This document shows positions 52,070-64,000 of a stretch of 64,000 bases of DNA, one piece after another (the first letter of the stretch is position 1; every line of letters begins with the position of its first letter). The notes below the pieces were generated by a model, which made no database searches, was not told the origin of the DNA, and saw only the letters and a program-made list of their open reading frames with translations. Both the position numbers and the translations under genes were made by a program. This DNA comes from Sapria himalayana. Lineage: Eukaryota; Streptophyta; Magnoliopsida; Malpighiales; Rafflesiaceae. Location: assembly GCA_029783825.1 (NCBI GenBank), contig JAREIK010018569.1, positions 1 to 64,000 on the forward strand, written 5' to 3'.

Positions 52070-53476
52070 ACTATTCAAGCAATCATGATGGAGAAATAAG
52101 GATATAAAATTTCATATAAAAAAGCATTGGATGGGAAGCATAAGGCATTTAGACACTTATTTGGTGATTTTATTTAATCATATATAGATCTCCCACATTT
52201 GTTCTTGGCCATAGAATAAGCCAATCCTGGATGTGTTGTTATTTGGAAAATCATCTTTCATAGTGTGTCAAACAATGAGACATATCAGTGCATGTTCTGG
52301 TCATTCAAGCCATCTATTGAAGGGTTCACAAATTATCATCCTATACTAAGTATTAATGGTACACATTTGTATGAGAAGTATAAAGGGATATTGTTGATTG
52401 CTATGAGATGTGATAGAAATAATTAGTTATTCCCATTGACATTTGCTATTATAGAAGGCGAGAATATTGATAGTTGGGGAATTTTCATGGCATGTATCAG
52501 AAATAGAGTAACTTAACGGACATGGATTTGTGTTATATCTGACAGACATCCAGGTATTATAGCAGCTATGAGTGATCATCATCTTCATTTGGATGCACCA
52601 TATGGCTATCAAAAGATCTATATGCATCATCTTGCAAGCAATTTTATGACCAGCTTTAAAGATAAACTCTTAAAAAATTTGGTCTGCAAAATAGATGTTG
52701 CAACAACAACACGGAAGATGAATAGGCATATGGCTACAATTGGGAGAATTAATTCTGAAGCACGACAATGGTTAGAGGTGATCCCTCTTCCGTTATGGGT
52801 ACTTTCACATGATGGAGGTCGAAAATATGGAATAATGACAACCAATATGTCAAAGGTATTTAATAGTGAACATAAAGGGGCTCATAGCTTACCAATCACT
52901 ATATTAGTTCAGTTAATATTTTCTTGCCTTAACAGTTACTTTGTTGCAAGAAAGGAACAAGGTGCTAATAGATTGGCATCAGATAAGCAGTTAACACAAT
53001 ATGTTGATACTCGGATTCAAGGTCATGTGGTTGAATTAATAGAAATTATTATTTACGATTACATATTGGGCATATTTTCATGTGAGGTCCAAGAGACCTC
53101 AACATAAATGACAAGAAATGCACATGTGGTAAGACACTGATATATGGATTTCCATGTAGCCATAACATAGCAACATGTCAGCATCAATGTGTTGATTTTT
53201 AGTTATTTGTTCAAGACTACTACACTACGTAGTCCTACTATGACACTTGGGCACTCTTGTTTTATCCCATATTCAAAGAAGATGAATGACTTTTTTATGA
53301 TGGTCCAATGATTATAGTTCCTAGGTCAATGAAATGACAAAGTCAATGGCTATCCTAAATCAATTCGTTTACATAATGAAATATACATTATGGAGGAGAA
53401 AACTAAGATAAAATGTAGGTTGTGCAAACAAGAGGATCACAATCAGTGGTCTTGTAAGAATATAAATCAAGTTTAG
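52070..53476 (+). pseudogene. mudrA: MURA-type MULE transposase, decayed
   Basis: Catalyses cut-and-paste transposition of Mutator-like elements. Visible in order: a DNA-binding remnant (SYKKALDGKHKAFRHLFGDF, 52105-52165); the MULE catalytic core (FKPSIEGFTNYHPILSINGTHLY, WICVISDRHPGI); the longest open part (52568-53107) with RKMNRHMATIGRINSEARQWL, LSHDGGRKYGIMTTNMS and RIQGHV; a SWIM zinc finger CxC..CxH (53119-53163, after a frameshift); and a CCHC zinc knuckle CRLCKQEDHNQWSC near the stop (53474-53476). Family members read D in the GTH motif and E after NMS. Here they are Asn (52355-52357) and Lys (52853-52855); the middle Asp (52541-52543) survives. Stops also interrupt the reading, so it is dead. 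Its C-terminus is followed 230 bp on by the PMD gene. Confidence 0.92.
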
Positions 53477-53707
53477 TTGTTTATTTGTAAATGAGGCCTC
53501 ACTTTTTTGTTGTTATTCGGTATAAGACTTATCTACTAATATTAATTTCTTGTAAATGAGGCCCTAAATATTTTGTTGTTGTCTTGTATCAGACTTATTC
53601 TATTGAATGAAACATTCTTATTCTATGTGTGTATTATAAAATATCATTGTGATTAATATTGACCACCATGTTTGACAATTATTCTAGATTTATTATATCT
53701 TATAGAT

Positions 53708-55760
53708 ATGGCTAGGGGGTTTCATGATGTGGATCTTTCGAATACATCTATCTTGGTATTGTAAGATAGACACTGATCACACTTAGTAGATACAGAGCAG
53801 GTACATAATTTATTAATTAGCAATTACTATTAGTAGTTTTAACATGTAATTTATACATAATCACTTTTAAATTTGGTTGTTTCGTTGCTTATAGCTTTAG
53901 GAGATCTTCAATCCTCAATAACAGATGAGAGCCTCCATGACTATGTGGAGGATGGATATTTGGATTCAGCCATACATGAGTAGGGCTGGATTTTATGGTT
54001 TATATCGTTTGGGCCACATTGCGATCGATTGGCCACTTATCACCTCACTCATCAAGAGGTGGTGGCCTGAGATACAAATGTTTTTATGCTAGTAGGGGAG
54101 ATGATGATTATCTTATAGGATGTCGCCATCCTCCTTGGCCTTTGTATCCATGACCCAGCTGTCACTGGCACATATGTGTTTGATGTGGTGGTGTTGTGCG
54201 TGGAGTTGCTCGGTTCATCCCATCCACCGATGCTATCAGAAGAGCCACTATCTCTTTGTGGTGGTTATGTATCTAGTTATACACCCCACCACCTATTGTA
54301 GACGAGGTCACATTAGAGCGTTGTGCATGTGGGTTCATCTTAGTGCTCATTGGATCCTTCTTGTTTATGGACAAGAAGGGTGTGCATGTTCTCATGTCCT
54401 TTCTCTCACTACTTTGAGATTTAATGGATACTATGATATATAGATGGGGTGGTGCAGTACTAGCACATACATACCATGAGTTATGCCGAGCTAGCTTAAA
54501 TCATAGCCATGGTGTTAGCAGTTGTATTACACTCATACATGTATGTAATAAATGAGAATGTGTTGTTATGTATATTGTTTTATCATATTTTTCTTAACGC
54601 AATATAAAAATTATAATATTATGACATACTTTCTCATTATTTTGTATTCAGATATGGTCTTGGGAGAGACTTCAGGTCGGGCAACCCAATTTTGGGCAAC
54701 CACATGCATATATAGCACCACCACCCGCTCATGCCTTACACGATGCTGATGTCAATTTCGGGGATGGTGACCTACCTGAGGCTATTCGCAATGGATTACC
54801 AGCTCAATCTCTGGCAAAGCTAGAGGTAGAGCTAGCTCTTTCACTAGGGTGTGGATGAAAAGTACCTTTGACATGGGTGCATAACCCATCGGGTGTACTC
54901 CTCCTAAACCAAGATCAGCTAGATGCACAGCCTCCTGATCAGGTAATGTTTATGTAAAATTATATGGTTCTATATTAATTATATTCATATTATTGTAAAA
55001 TTTATTGATATTATGTGTTCACATGCAGGTGTCATGGCAACCATACGTGGGAGAGTTACTTGATCAACTCTCATATAGCTACTTAGCTGATCAGGAGATC
55101 TACCAGATGATGTCACAGCTTATTTATTTCAAGATTGTTGAGTGGCATCATCTAGATAAAGTTCTGCACCAGTTTGGGATGCTTCAAAAGATACATCCAG
55201 CTTGCTCATACGAGCAACAATTGCATGCAATGGATGCACGTGGATGATACCAGTGCGATTGGGTGATGTATCATGCAACATACATAGAATTATAGGAGAC
55301 ACGAGTGGCTAGGATTATCACTTCACCCCCTATGGTAGGTTTAATGGACTTTCATTATCCATACATGCAGTGGTATCATCATATTACACAATGTTTGATG
55401 ACACGATTACTTCATAGGGATGATATGTGGTTCCATACTACAGCCGGTAGTATGGATCTTTTGGTAAGTTAGAGTCATGCGTTTCTAAAATATTTTACCT
55501 AATTTTTAATAATTAGATTATGTAATTATAATTCTTTCTTTGGTTCACTCAGATTGCCGCTATGGTTGACATAGCTATTTGCTCTCGTGTTGATACCCTT
55601 GGTGTTTTTTGCAACATACATCATATTGCCCGATCGATGTTACACCAGATTGGTATAGAGCATCATATCGCTGGGTACACTAAGGAAGCTTCAACATCAC
55701 ATGAACCATTTATTAGACCTCCTGTCATCAACACCATCACGTATGCATCCCATTCGAGGT
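53708..55760 (+). pseudogene. plant mobile domain (PMD) gene carried by the MULE
   Basis: PMD proteins (aminotransferase-like plant mobile domain; relatives MAIN and MAIL1) occur both as host genes and as MULE cargo. A short first exon (53708-53800, donor GTACAT) starts MARGFHDVDL. The second exon carries the domain core, readable in shifting frames between about 53990 and 54480: FIPSTDAIRRATISLWWL, PPIVDEVTLERCACGFILVLIGSFLF, DKKGVHV and WGGAVLAHTYHELCRAS. Exon 3 (54652-54942) has IWSWERLQVGQPNF. Exon 4 (55029-55463) has VSWQPYVGELLDQL, IYQMMSQLIYFKIVEWH and YPYMQWYHHITQ. Exon 5 starts at 55553. The splice sites (AG/GT) are well kept, but stops and frameshifts in every large exon make the protein non-functional. 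The end is set at the first stop after PPVINTITYASHSR. Confidence 0.88.
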
Positions 55761-56740
55761 AGAGGGAGAGGGAGAGCGGAAATTGATCACAAAGGTCATG
55801 CTCAAGATGGTAGGTTAGGTCATGGTTCAAATAGTGAGAGTGGTTTAGGTACACTTCGAGCCGACAATGCCTACTTTTTACCCCTCATCCAAGATGTTTA
55901 TACCCCCACACACCTACATATCACCTTACATACCCACTCAAATTGACGCATCACCTTTTCTACCCCCATATTGACACAATTCCTCTAAATGTGCTTGTTC
56001 CTTCTGATTATCCAAGATATACTCCGATCATCTTGGACACAATTCTTGTTAAAGTTGTGTGTGTGTTAAATTTATCTACTTCAAGTCTTTTAAATAAATA
56101 TGTTTATCTATTTTTTGTTGCATGTGATGTTTTGTGTGTTTTGATTGAAATAGAAAGGAGGGTACAGATTTTGTTGCCAAGGTGAAATCAAGTTTGAGCG
56201 ACTCCGTATGATGCCTCCCACAACCAATATCTCCAAGAGATTGTTCATACATGGGATTAGATTGCGAGAGCACTTGTTGACTATGCACAAAAAAAGGCTG
56301 GAGGCACCTACAACTCTTTTTGTGGGACCCAGGAGAAGATTGTCAGTTCTGCATCATAGATATGATTTGATGTTTCGCATGCTTATATATTTGTTGGATG
56401 ATTAGAACTTATGTGTGCGTGTGGTGGCTTGAGATATGGTTTTAATTTATTTTATAATTTTTTCAGTTGGATATAATAGAATCTATGTATCCTATAATTT
56501 AATTTTTTGCACTTGAGATGTGGATAATTAAAAGACTGATGAAGATTTCTATATAATATGCAAATGCTGAATTGTTTGTAGCTGTAGGGTTTGGTGGAGA
56601 GGAGGAGGCAACTAGTGGAATAAATGGCTGAAAATTTTAGGGGGTTAGGTGAAAATGAAGATAAGAAAATGGAGGAAGGGAGAAGAAGATCAGATAGGGA
56701 TAAACTCGTTTAAAAGGCAGTGTTGTGAACTGACAAATAT
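55761..56740. other. right interior of the MULE
   Basis: Contains several 60-80 codon frames without recognised homology. Sequence such as RGRGRGRAEIDHKGH (55755-55800) may be a frame-shifted tail of the PMD gene. 56580-56720 is purine-rich. No feature can be assigned firmly. Confidence 0.35.
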
Positions 56741-57049
56741 TAGTTTAATTAAATAGTCATCGTTCCCAATGCTAGCATTTGAAAATTTTAAATTCAATAG
56801 CTGGCATTGACAAAGATGTCCATTGGTTTAATTAAATAGCAGTCATTCCTAAAGTTGGCATTTAATAATTTTTGAAATTTAAATGCTGCCATTGTGAATG
56901 ATGACCATTGGTTTAATTAAATAGTCATCATTCCCAATGCCGGCATATGAAAATTTTTAAAAATCTATATCCAGAATTCACAACACCGGCCTCTGATTTT
57001 TAAAATTCAAAAGCATGGCTATTAATATTAAATTCTAAAAATAAATTTC

Positions 57050-57344
57050 AAGATAGTTATTTAGTGAGGAATATTTTCTGGAGCTAATTAGCTAGGAAAA
57101 ATACATCAATAAATTCGTTGATAAATTTTCCTCCAACCTTTGTACCGAACTCTAAGACAATATTGGCTAGAGATATTTTTCCATCAAAAATTTTTATCAC
57201 TATTCCATCAAAAATCCATCATAAATTATTCATTCGATATAAAATCAAACATATATTGCTATTCACTAGCTAATCCCTTTGAAATTAGCTAGGGATTATT
57301 TTCCTAGGAAATTTTCGAACCTAAATAGATAATTTCTTATAGCG
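57050..57344 (-). repeat. element B right terminal and subterminal repeats (type 1 end)
   Basis: Inverse reads CGCTATAAGAAATT, then GAAAATTTCCTAGG, CCCTAGCTAATTTC, ATATGTTTGATTTTATAT and TTTTCCTAGCTAATTAGC. It pairs with the left end of element A (AGATATTTGATTTTACAT, TTTTCCTAGCTAATTATA). Confidence 0.8.
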
Positions 57345-57521
57345 TATGTGTCTATCTATCTATATATCTATTTATCTATGTATCTATCTGACTATCTGTC
57401 TGTCTATATGGATATCTATATATTTATATATCTATATATTTATCTTATTGACTATTTATCTATTTATCTATTTTTCTATCTATCTATCTCTTCTATTTAT
57501 CTAAGAATCAATCAATTTATC

Positions 57522-57526
<5 letters not shown>

Positions 57527-57580
<54 letters not shown>
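57527..57580. repeat. (TA)n run
   Basis: About 27 TA units inside the satellite. Confidence 0.92.
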
Positions 57581-57582
<2 letters not shown>

Positions 57583-57854
57583 ATCTATTTATTTATCAAT
57601 CAATGTATCTATCTAATAATCTATTGCTATCTATCTATTTGTATATCTATCTATCTCTCAATCAATCTAAATATATGTCTATCAATTTATTTATCTATCT
57701 ATCTCTCTATATATCTATCTATATATCTATCTATAAATCTGTCTATCTATCTATCTATCTATCTTTCTATATTTCTATCTATCTAACTAACTAACTATCT
57801 ATCTATCTTTCTTTCTTTCATTCTATCTATTTATCTATCTATTTATCTATATAT

Positions 57855-57858
<4 letters not shown>

Positions 57859-57928
<70 letters not shown>
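57859..57928. repeat. (TA)n run, longest in the window
   Basis: About 35 uninterrupted TA units. With the run at 57527-57580, both of the longest TA tracts lie within 600 bp of the element B insertion site. Confidence 0.92.
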
Positions 57929-57930
<2 letters not shown>

Positions 57931-60900
57931 TTTTATTAATCTATATATCAATCTGTCTATCAATCTATCTATAAATCAATCAATCAATAAATCAATGTTT
58001 CTATCAATATGAATATATATTGGTCCATCTATATGTCTATCTATCGGTATATCTATCTTTCTATCTATCAGTATATCTATCTTTCTATCTATCTATCTGA
58101 CTATCTAGGTGTCTATCTGTTCGTCTATCTATCTATTTATTTATATGTGTATCTATATATATATATATATATATATCGATCTATCTATTTATTTATCTAT
58201 CTATTTGTCTATTTATTTATCTATCTATTTGTCTATTTATTTATCTATCTATCTACCTATCTATCTTTCATTATATCAATTTATTTATCAATTAATCTAC
58301 CTATTTGTCTATCAATGTATCTATCAATCTGTTTGTCAAAATATTATCTATATATTTGACAGTCTATCTATTTGACTATCTATCTATCTTTCTATCTATT
58401 TGTCAGTTAGTCTATCTATCTATCTATGTGTCTGGTTGTGTACCTATTTATCTATCTATCTATCTGGATATTTATTAGTCTTTCTAATTGTGAATCTACC
58501 TAACTTTCTATCTACCTGACAATTTGCATGCATAAAAATTTGTATGTTTATCTCTCTATTTATCTATCTATCAATCATTCTATCTATTTATATGTCAATC
58601 AATCTACCTATTTATCTATCTATTTGTCAATGTATCTATCTATGTATTTGTCTATCAGTCTTTCTATCTATGTGACTATCTATCTATCTATCTAACTTAA
58701 TATTTATCTGTCTATCTATCTGTCTATCTATCTATCTGCCAATAGATATATCTATCTATCTTTATGTCTTTTTATTCATCCGTCTATTTATCTATTTATA
58801 TAACTATCTATGTATCTATCTATCTATCAATTTGACTATATATTTGTATATCTATCTATTTATCTATCTATCATTCTGACTATCTATCTATATGATCTAT
58901 CTGTCTGTCTATCTATCTTTCTTTCTATCTTTCTTTCTATCTTTCTAAAAATTTGGCTATCTATTCATCTCATATATCCATCTACTTATCTATGTATCTA
59001 TTTGTATATCAATCTATCTAGTAATCTATCTATCTACCTATTTTTCAATCTATATATCTTTCTATCTATCAATCTCTCTATCAATTATTATATCAAATTG
59101 TGTGTCAATCTGTCTATCAAGCTATCTATAATCTATCTATTAATCTATCTATTAATTTTCCTATCAAACAATAAATCTATCTATCTATCTTACTATCTGT
59201 CTATCTATATGTATTCTATGTGTCTATCTATCTGTCTATTTATCTATTTATCTAAGTATCTATCTAATTATCTATCTATCTATCTATCTGTCAGTCAGTC
59301 TGTCTATCTATATATCTATTTGTCTATCTATCTATCTATATATGTATCTAATTATCTATCTATCTTTCTATCTATTGTCTATCTATCTATTGTCTATCTA
59401 TCTATCTATAAATCTTTCTATCTATCTATTTGCTAATCTTTCATATATCTTTCTTTCTATATATATGGCTATCTATCTATCTATCTATCTTTCTATTTAT
59501 ATATCTATCTATCTATCTATATAATTGTCTATCTATCTGTCTATCTTTATATCATTCTACCTATCAATTTATTTATCAATAAATCTACCTATTTTTCTAT
59601 CAATCTATCTATTAATTTGTCTAACAAACTATTTCTATATATATCTATGTGTCTATCAATTTATTTATCTATCAATCAATTTTTATACCTATCTTTCTAT
59701 CTACCTTTCTACCTGACTATTTGTTTGTCTATCTATCTAATTATTTGTTTATCTATCTATCTATCTATTTATCTATATATATATATATATCTGTCTATCT
59801 CTCTGTATGTCTATCAAACTATCTATATATTTATCTATCTATCTATCTATTTGGATGTCTGACTATTTGTCTATCTATATATCTATCCATCTATATATCT
59901 GTGTATTTATCTGTCTATATATATATATATATGCCTTTCGCTCTATATAAGTATCTGTCTATCGATCTATCTATCTATATGATTATTTTATCTGTCTATC
60001 TATCTTTGTAATTATTTGTCTATCTATCTGTCTACCTATCTTTGAATTTATATGGGTATTTATTTGTTTATCTATTTTTCTATCTATTTTTGTATCTATT
60101 TGTCTATCTATATATCTATCTTTCTACCTATCTATTTATCTATCTATCTATATGTTTGTCTATGTATTATTCTATCAACTATCTTTCTATCATTCTTTCT
60201 TTCTATCTAAAAATATATTTATGTATTAGTCTTTCAATTTGTCTATCTATATGTATATCAATCTCTCAATCAAATTTGTATATGAAACTGTGCATCAATC
60301 TGTCTATCACTCTATCTATCATTCTGACTCTTAATCTATCTATTAATATGTCTATCAATCAATCAATCTATCTATCTATTTATATGTTATTTTATTAAGC
60401 AATCTATCTATCTATCTGTCTATCTATGTATCAATCTATGTGTTTATCTTTATGTGTATCTATTTGTCTATCTATCTATTTGTAAATCTATATATCATTC
60501 TATTTATCTATCTATTTGTCTGTCTATCTATTTATCTATATATTTATGTATATATATGTATGTATGTCTATCTATTTATATATCTATCTATCTACCTGTC
60601 AATTTGTCTATCTCTCTGTTTATCTTTCCGTATATTAATTTGTCAATCTTTCTGTATATATTTTTGTCAATTTATCTGTCTATCTATATGCCCATCTATC
60701 TATCTATCTTTCTATTTATCTATCCGTATATCTATATGTCTATTTATTTTTCTATCAATCAATCAATCTTTCTTTCTTTCTTTCTTTCTTTTTTTCGATC
60801 TTTCAATCTAATTATCAATCAATCTACCTATTCGTCTATCTATTTGTTAATCAATTTGTCTATCATACTATTTATCTATCTATATATTTATCTGTGTCTA

Positions 60901-63900
60901 TTTCTATATGTTTGTCTCTTTTTTCTGCCTATCTATATGTTTATCTGTTTGGTTGTCTAACCTTTTCCCATAATGTCTATCTTCCAAACTTTCTATCTAC
61001 ATGACTGTCTAATTTTCCTAACTATTTGTCTATCTATCTATTTATCTGTCTATCTTTCGATCTATTTATCTATTTATATATCTAACAATCAATCAATCTA
61101 CCTATCTTTTTGCATATCTATAAGTCTATATATATGTCTATCATTTTTCTATATATCTGACTATATATCTACCTATCTATTTATATATTATCTATCTATC
61201 TATCTGTCAATCAATCAATCAATCTATCTGTCTATCTATCTATCTATCTATTTATTTATAAATCTGTCTATCTATCAGTCTTTTTATTTATCTATCTATC
61301 TATCTATATGACTATTTATCTATCTATCTATCTATGAATATATCTGTCTATCTATCTATCTATATGTCTGTATACATATTTTTCATATATCTATCCATCG
61401 ATCTATCTAATAATCTATTTATCTATCTATATATCTACATATCTATATATCTATCTATATATTGATATAATTTTCTAACTATCTTTCTATCTATTTGTCA
61501 AAAAATCTATCTATCTATCTGTTTATATATTTTTATATTTATCTATCTATCTATTTTCTATCTATGTATCTATCTATCTACCTATCTATATATAAATCTA
61601 TCTGTCTTTCTATTGTCTTTTAATTTGTCTTAACTATATATATATTGATCTTTCTATCAATTTGTATATCCAACTGTGTATCAATCTATCTACAAATCTA
61701 TCTATCTATCTGTCTATTAATCTTTCAATCAATCAACCAATCTATCTTTCTACTTATGTTTTTATCTATATATATATCTATTTATCTATATGTCTATATA
61801 TGTGCCTATCTATCTGTCTCTCTATCTATTTTTCTATATATATATATATATATATCTATATATCCATCAATCTAGCTGTCTATGTTTCTATATATCTATT
61901 CGTCTATCTTTTTATCTACCTTTTTGTCTATTAATTTGTTTATCTATCTATCTTTCAGTCAATCTATCTATTTATCATTCTATTTATCTATCTATCAATC
62001 TATCTATCTTATTGTAAATGTATCCATCTATCTCTCAATCTATCAATCTATCTATCTTATTGTAAATGTATCCATTTATATCTCTATCTATTATTTTATC
62101 AATCAATCTATGTGTCTATCTATCTTTCTATGTATCAATCTATATATCTTCTCTAACTATCTATCATAATATTTATTTATCGATCTATCTCTAATTTTAT
62201 ATGTCTATCAATCTATTTATCTACCAATCAAATAATCTTTCTATCTATCTAAGTATCTATCTATCTATCTATCTACCTATCTATCTATCTATATAATGAT
62301 CTCTCTATCTATAGATTTATCTTTCTATCTATCTATATATCTATCTTTATATCTGTGTATTTATCTATATATTAATCTATCTAACTTTTTATCCATATTT
62401 CAATATATCTATCTATCAATCTGTCTATTTATCTGTCTTTTCCTCTATCTATCTATTTATCTATTTATCAGTCTATCTATCTATTTGTCAATCAATCAAT
62501 CTGTCTATTTATCTATCAATTTATCCTTTTGTCATCTTTTCCCCTATCTATCTGTCTATCAATCTTTTTTTTATTTGTCTATTTAACTATCTATCTATCT
62601 TTTAGTCTATCTATCTATCAATATATTTGTCTATCTATCTTTGTAATAATACATATATCGATCTATCTATTTATATATCTATCTATCAAACAATCCATCT
62701 ATCTGTCTATCTATTTAGCTATCTTTCTGTTTTCTATTTGCCTATCTATCTATCAATCTACATGTTTATCTATTTAATTAACTATCATATCATCTATTTA
62801 TCTATCTATCTGTCTAATATCTATATATCTATTTATCTATTTATCTATTTGATTATTTTTTATTTATCTATATGTCTATCTATAATCTATCTATCTATGT
62901 ATTTATCTATATAATAATCGATCGATCTATCTATCTATCTATCTATCTATTTCTTTATCAATCTTTCTATCTATATAACTATATATCTATCTATCTTTTT
63001 GTCTATATATCTATATATCTAAAATTTTTTTTATCTAGCTATCTATCTATATATCTATCTATCTATTTATGTATCTATCTATTTATTTATCTTCCTATCT
63101 ATCTATCTATCTATATATCTATTTGTCAATCATTTATTTTGTAAAACTATCTATCTATGAATCTATATATCAATCTGTCTATTAATCTTTATATCAATCT
63201 ATCTATAAATTTGTCAATCTATATATTAATATGTCTATCAATGTGTCAATATAAATGTTTCTAAATCAATCAATCAATCATTCTGTCTATCTTTATATCT
63301 ATCTATTTCTTTATAGATGTCTCTATCTAACTATCTATCTATCTATTTATCTACCTATCTATCTAACTATCTATCTTTTTATTTGTCTAACTATCTATCT
63401 ATCTATCTGCCTATCTATCTATATATTTATCTATCTTTATATATATCAGTATATCAATCATTCTATCTATCTATCTATCTATCTATCTTTGTTACTATAT
63501 ATATGTATATATATGTGTTTATCAATTTCGCTATCGATATGTCTGTCTATCTATCTACCTATCTCTATAACTATCTATCTATTTATCTTTTATTTGCATA
63601 TATATCTATTTATCTATCTATCTATCTAGCTATATCTCTATTTATCTATATATCTATCTATCTATTTGTCTATCTATATATCTAGCAATCAATCAATATA
63701 TCTATCTTTCTATCAATCAATCAATCAATCAAACTATCTATTTATATGTTTATTGATATGTATATCAATTTTTATAACAATGTTTATATCAATCTATCTA
63801 TCAATATGACAAATTATCTCTTAATCTTTGTCTTTATATATGAATATCTATATATCAATCTACTTATATATCTATCAATTTATTTGTCGATCTATTTGTA

Positions 63901-64000
63901 TGTTTATCTATTTGTATATCAAACAATCACTCAATCTATTTCACTATTAATACATCTATGAAACTATCTATCTATCTATCTTTCATATGTCTATATGTTT

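Larger units (their letters stand above)
51381..57015 (+). mobile_element. MULE (Mutator-like) with MURA and a PMD gene
   Basis: The left end starts GAGTTTTGTATGGAAATAAT, as in the Pack-MULE of element A. The long inverted repeats are made of modules such as CCATTGGGAATGAC, TTTAATTAAACCAATGG and CATCATTCACAATG (51470-51750 and, inverted, 56740-57015). The outermost ~125 bp of the left arm has no partner on the right, so the right end seems truncated. Inside are a MURA transposase pseudogene and, on the same strand, a plant mobile domain gene, a combination known from plant MULEs. It sits directly beside the type 1 end of element B. Confidence 0.83.
34655..57344 (-). mobile_element. CACTA (En/Spm) transposon B, 22.7 kb with nested insertions
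   Basis: The left end is CACTATAAACAAAG and the right end, inverted, is CGCTATAAGAAATT. The right terminus thus carries TAGCG where TAGTG is expected. TAT flanks both sides (34652-34654 and 57345-57347). The left subterminal region is type 2 and the right is type 1, the mirror of element A, and TNPD and TNPA are read leftward as that orientation requires. A CACTA end piece (to 45108), a hAT element and a MULE with its cargo are nested inside. Other view: 34655-45108 as one element. I reject it because those two ends are of the same type and their flanks (TAT, CAA) differ. The 3-bp match alone is weak in this repeat; the end types and gene order carry the call. Confidence 0.78.
57345..64000 (+). 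repeat. degenerate TCTA satellite, right block
   Basis: Continues the same satellite in the same orientation to the window end, starting with the TAT next to element B. Complex phrases (CTACCTGAC near 58511 and 59709, CTACATGACTGTC near 60997) recur as in the other blocks. All frames are repeat artefacts. Confidence 0.97.

Noticed and set aside
52627..52845. Frame on the - strand inside MURA
   Set aside because: Mirror of the transposase coding region; no motif of its own.

Overview
This is AT-rich plant nuclear DNA with no intact host gene. Support for a flowering plant: CACTA (En/Spm), MULE and hAT transposons with plant-type transposases, a plant mobile domain (PMD) gene, remnants of two plant genes (a BPC GAGA-binding factor and an SMXL/D53-like protein), and an RNA polymerase of the plant mitochondrial linear-plasmid type. 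The species cannot be named from the sequence.

Layout. Three blocks (1-9074, 22801-34654, 57345-64000; about 27.6 kb in all) are one degenerate TCTA tetranucleotide satellite, always with TCTA on the + strand. Two CACTA transposons interrupt it. Its first 4 kb show a higher-order period of roughly 1.7-1.9 kb, so it looks like a true satellite and not simple slippage. Every long reading frame in it (repeating L-S-I-Y) is a by-product of the repeat.

CACTA element A (9075-22800, 13.7 kb) has matching CACTACAAAAAAA termini and a perfect CTC target duplication. It holds a large antisense pseudogene of a mitochondrial-plasmid RNA polymerase (about 11725-14150), a TNPA remnant (14750-15540), a BPC transcription-factor pseudogene (16304-17110), an array of self-complementary TATATGTACATATA units, and a 2-kb Pack-MULE (19717-21703) carrying a piece of an SMXL4/5-like gene.

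CACTA element B (34655-57344, 22.7 kb) lies in the opposite orientation and has TAT on both flanks. It contains TNPA and TNPD transposase pseudogenes on the - strand. Inside it are a hAT-type element with an 8-bp target duplication (35998-37572), one end of a further CACTA element (to 45108) whose other end is missing, and a large MULE (about 51381-57015) with a MURA transposase and a downstream multi-exon PMD gene.

All protein genes are decayed by stops and frameshifts. MURA has lost two of its presumed three catalytic acidic residues. The MULE in B and the Pack-MULE in A share terminal sequence, so an active relative of the former may have mobilised the latter. The window is a nest of dead transposons in a satellite block. 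Its least expected content is the mitochondrial-plasmid polymerase and the two host-gene pieces held inside one CACTA element.
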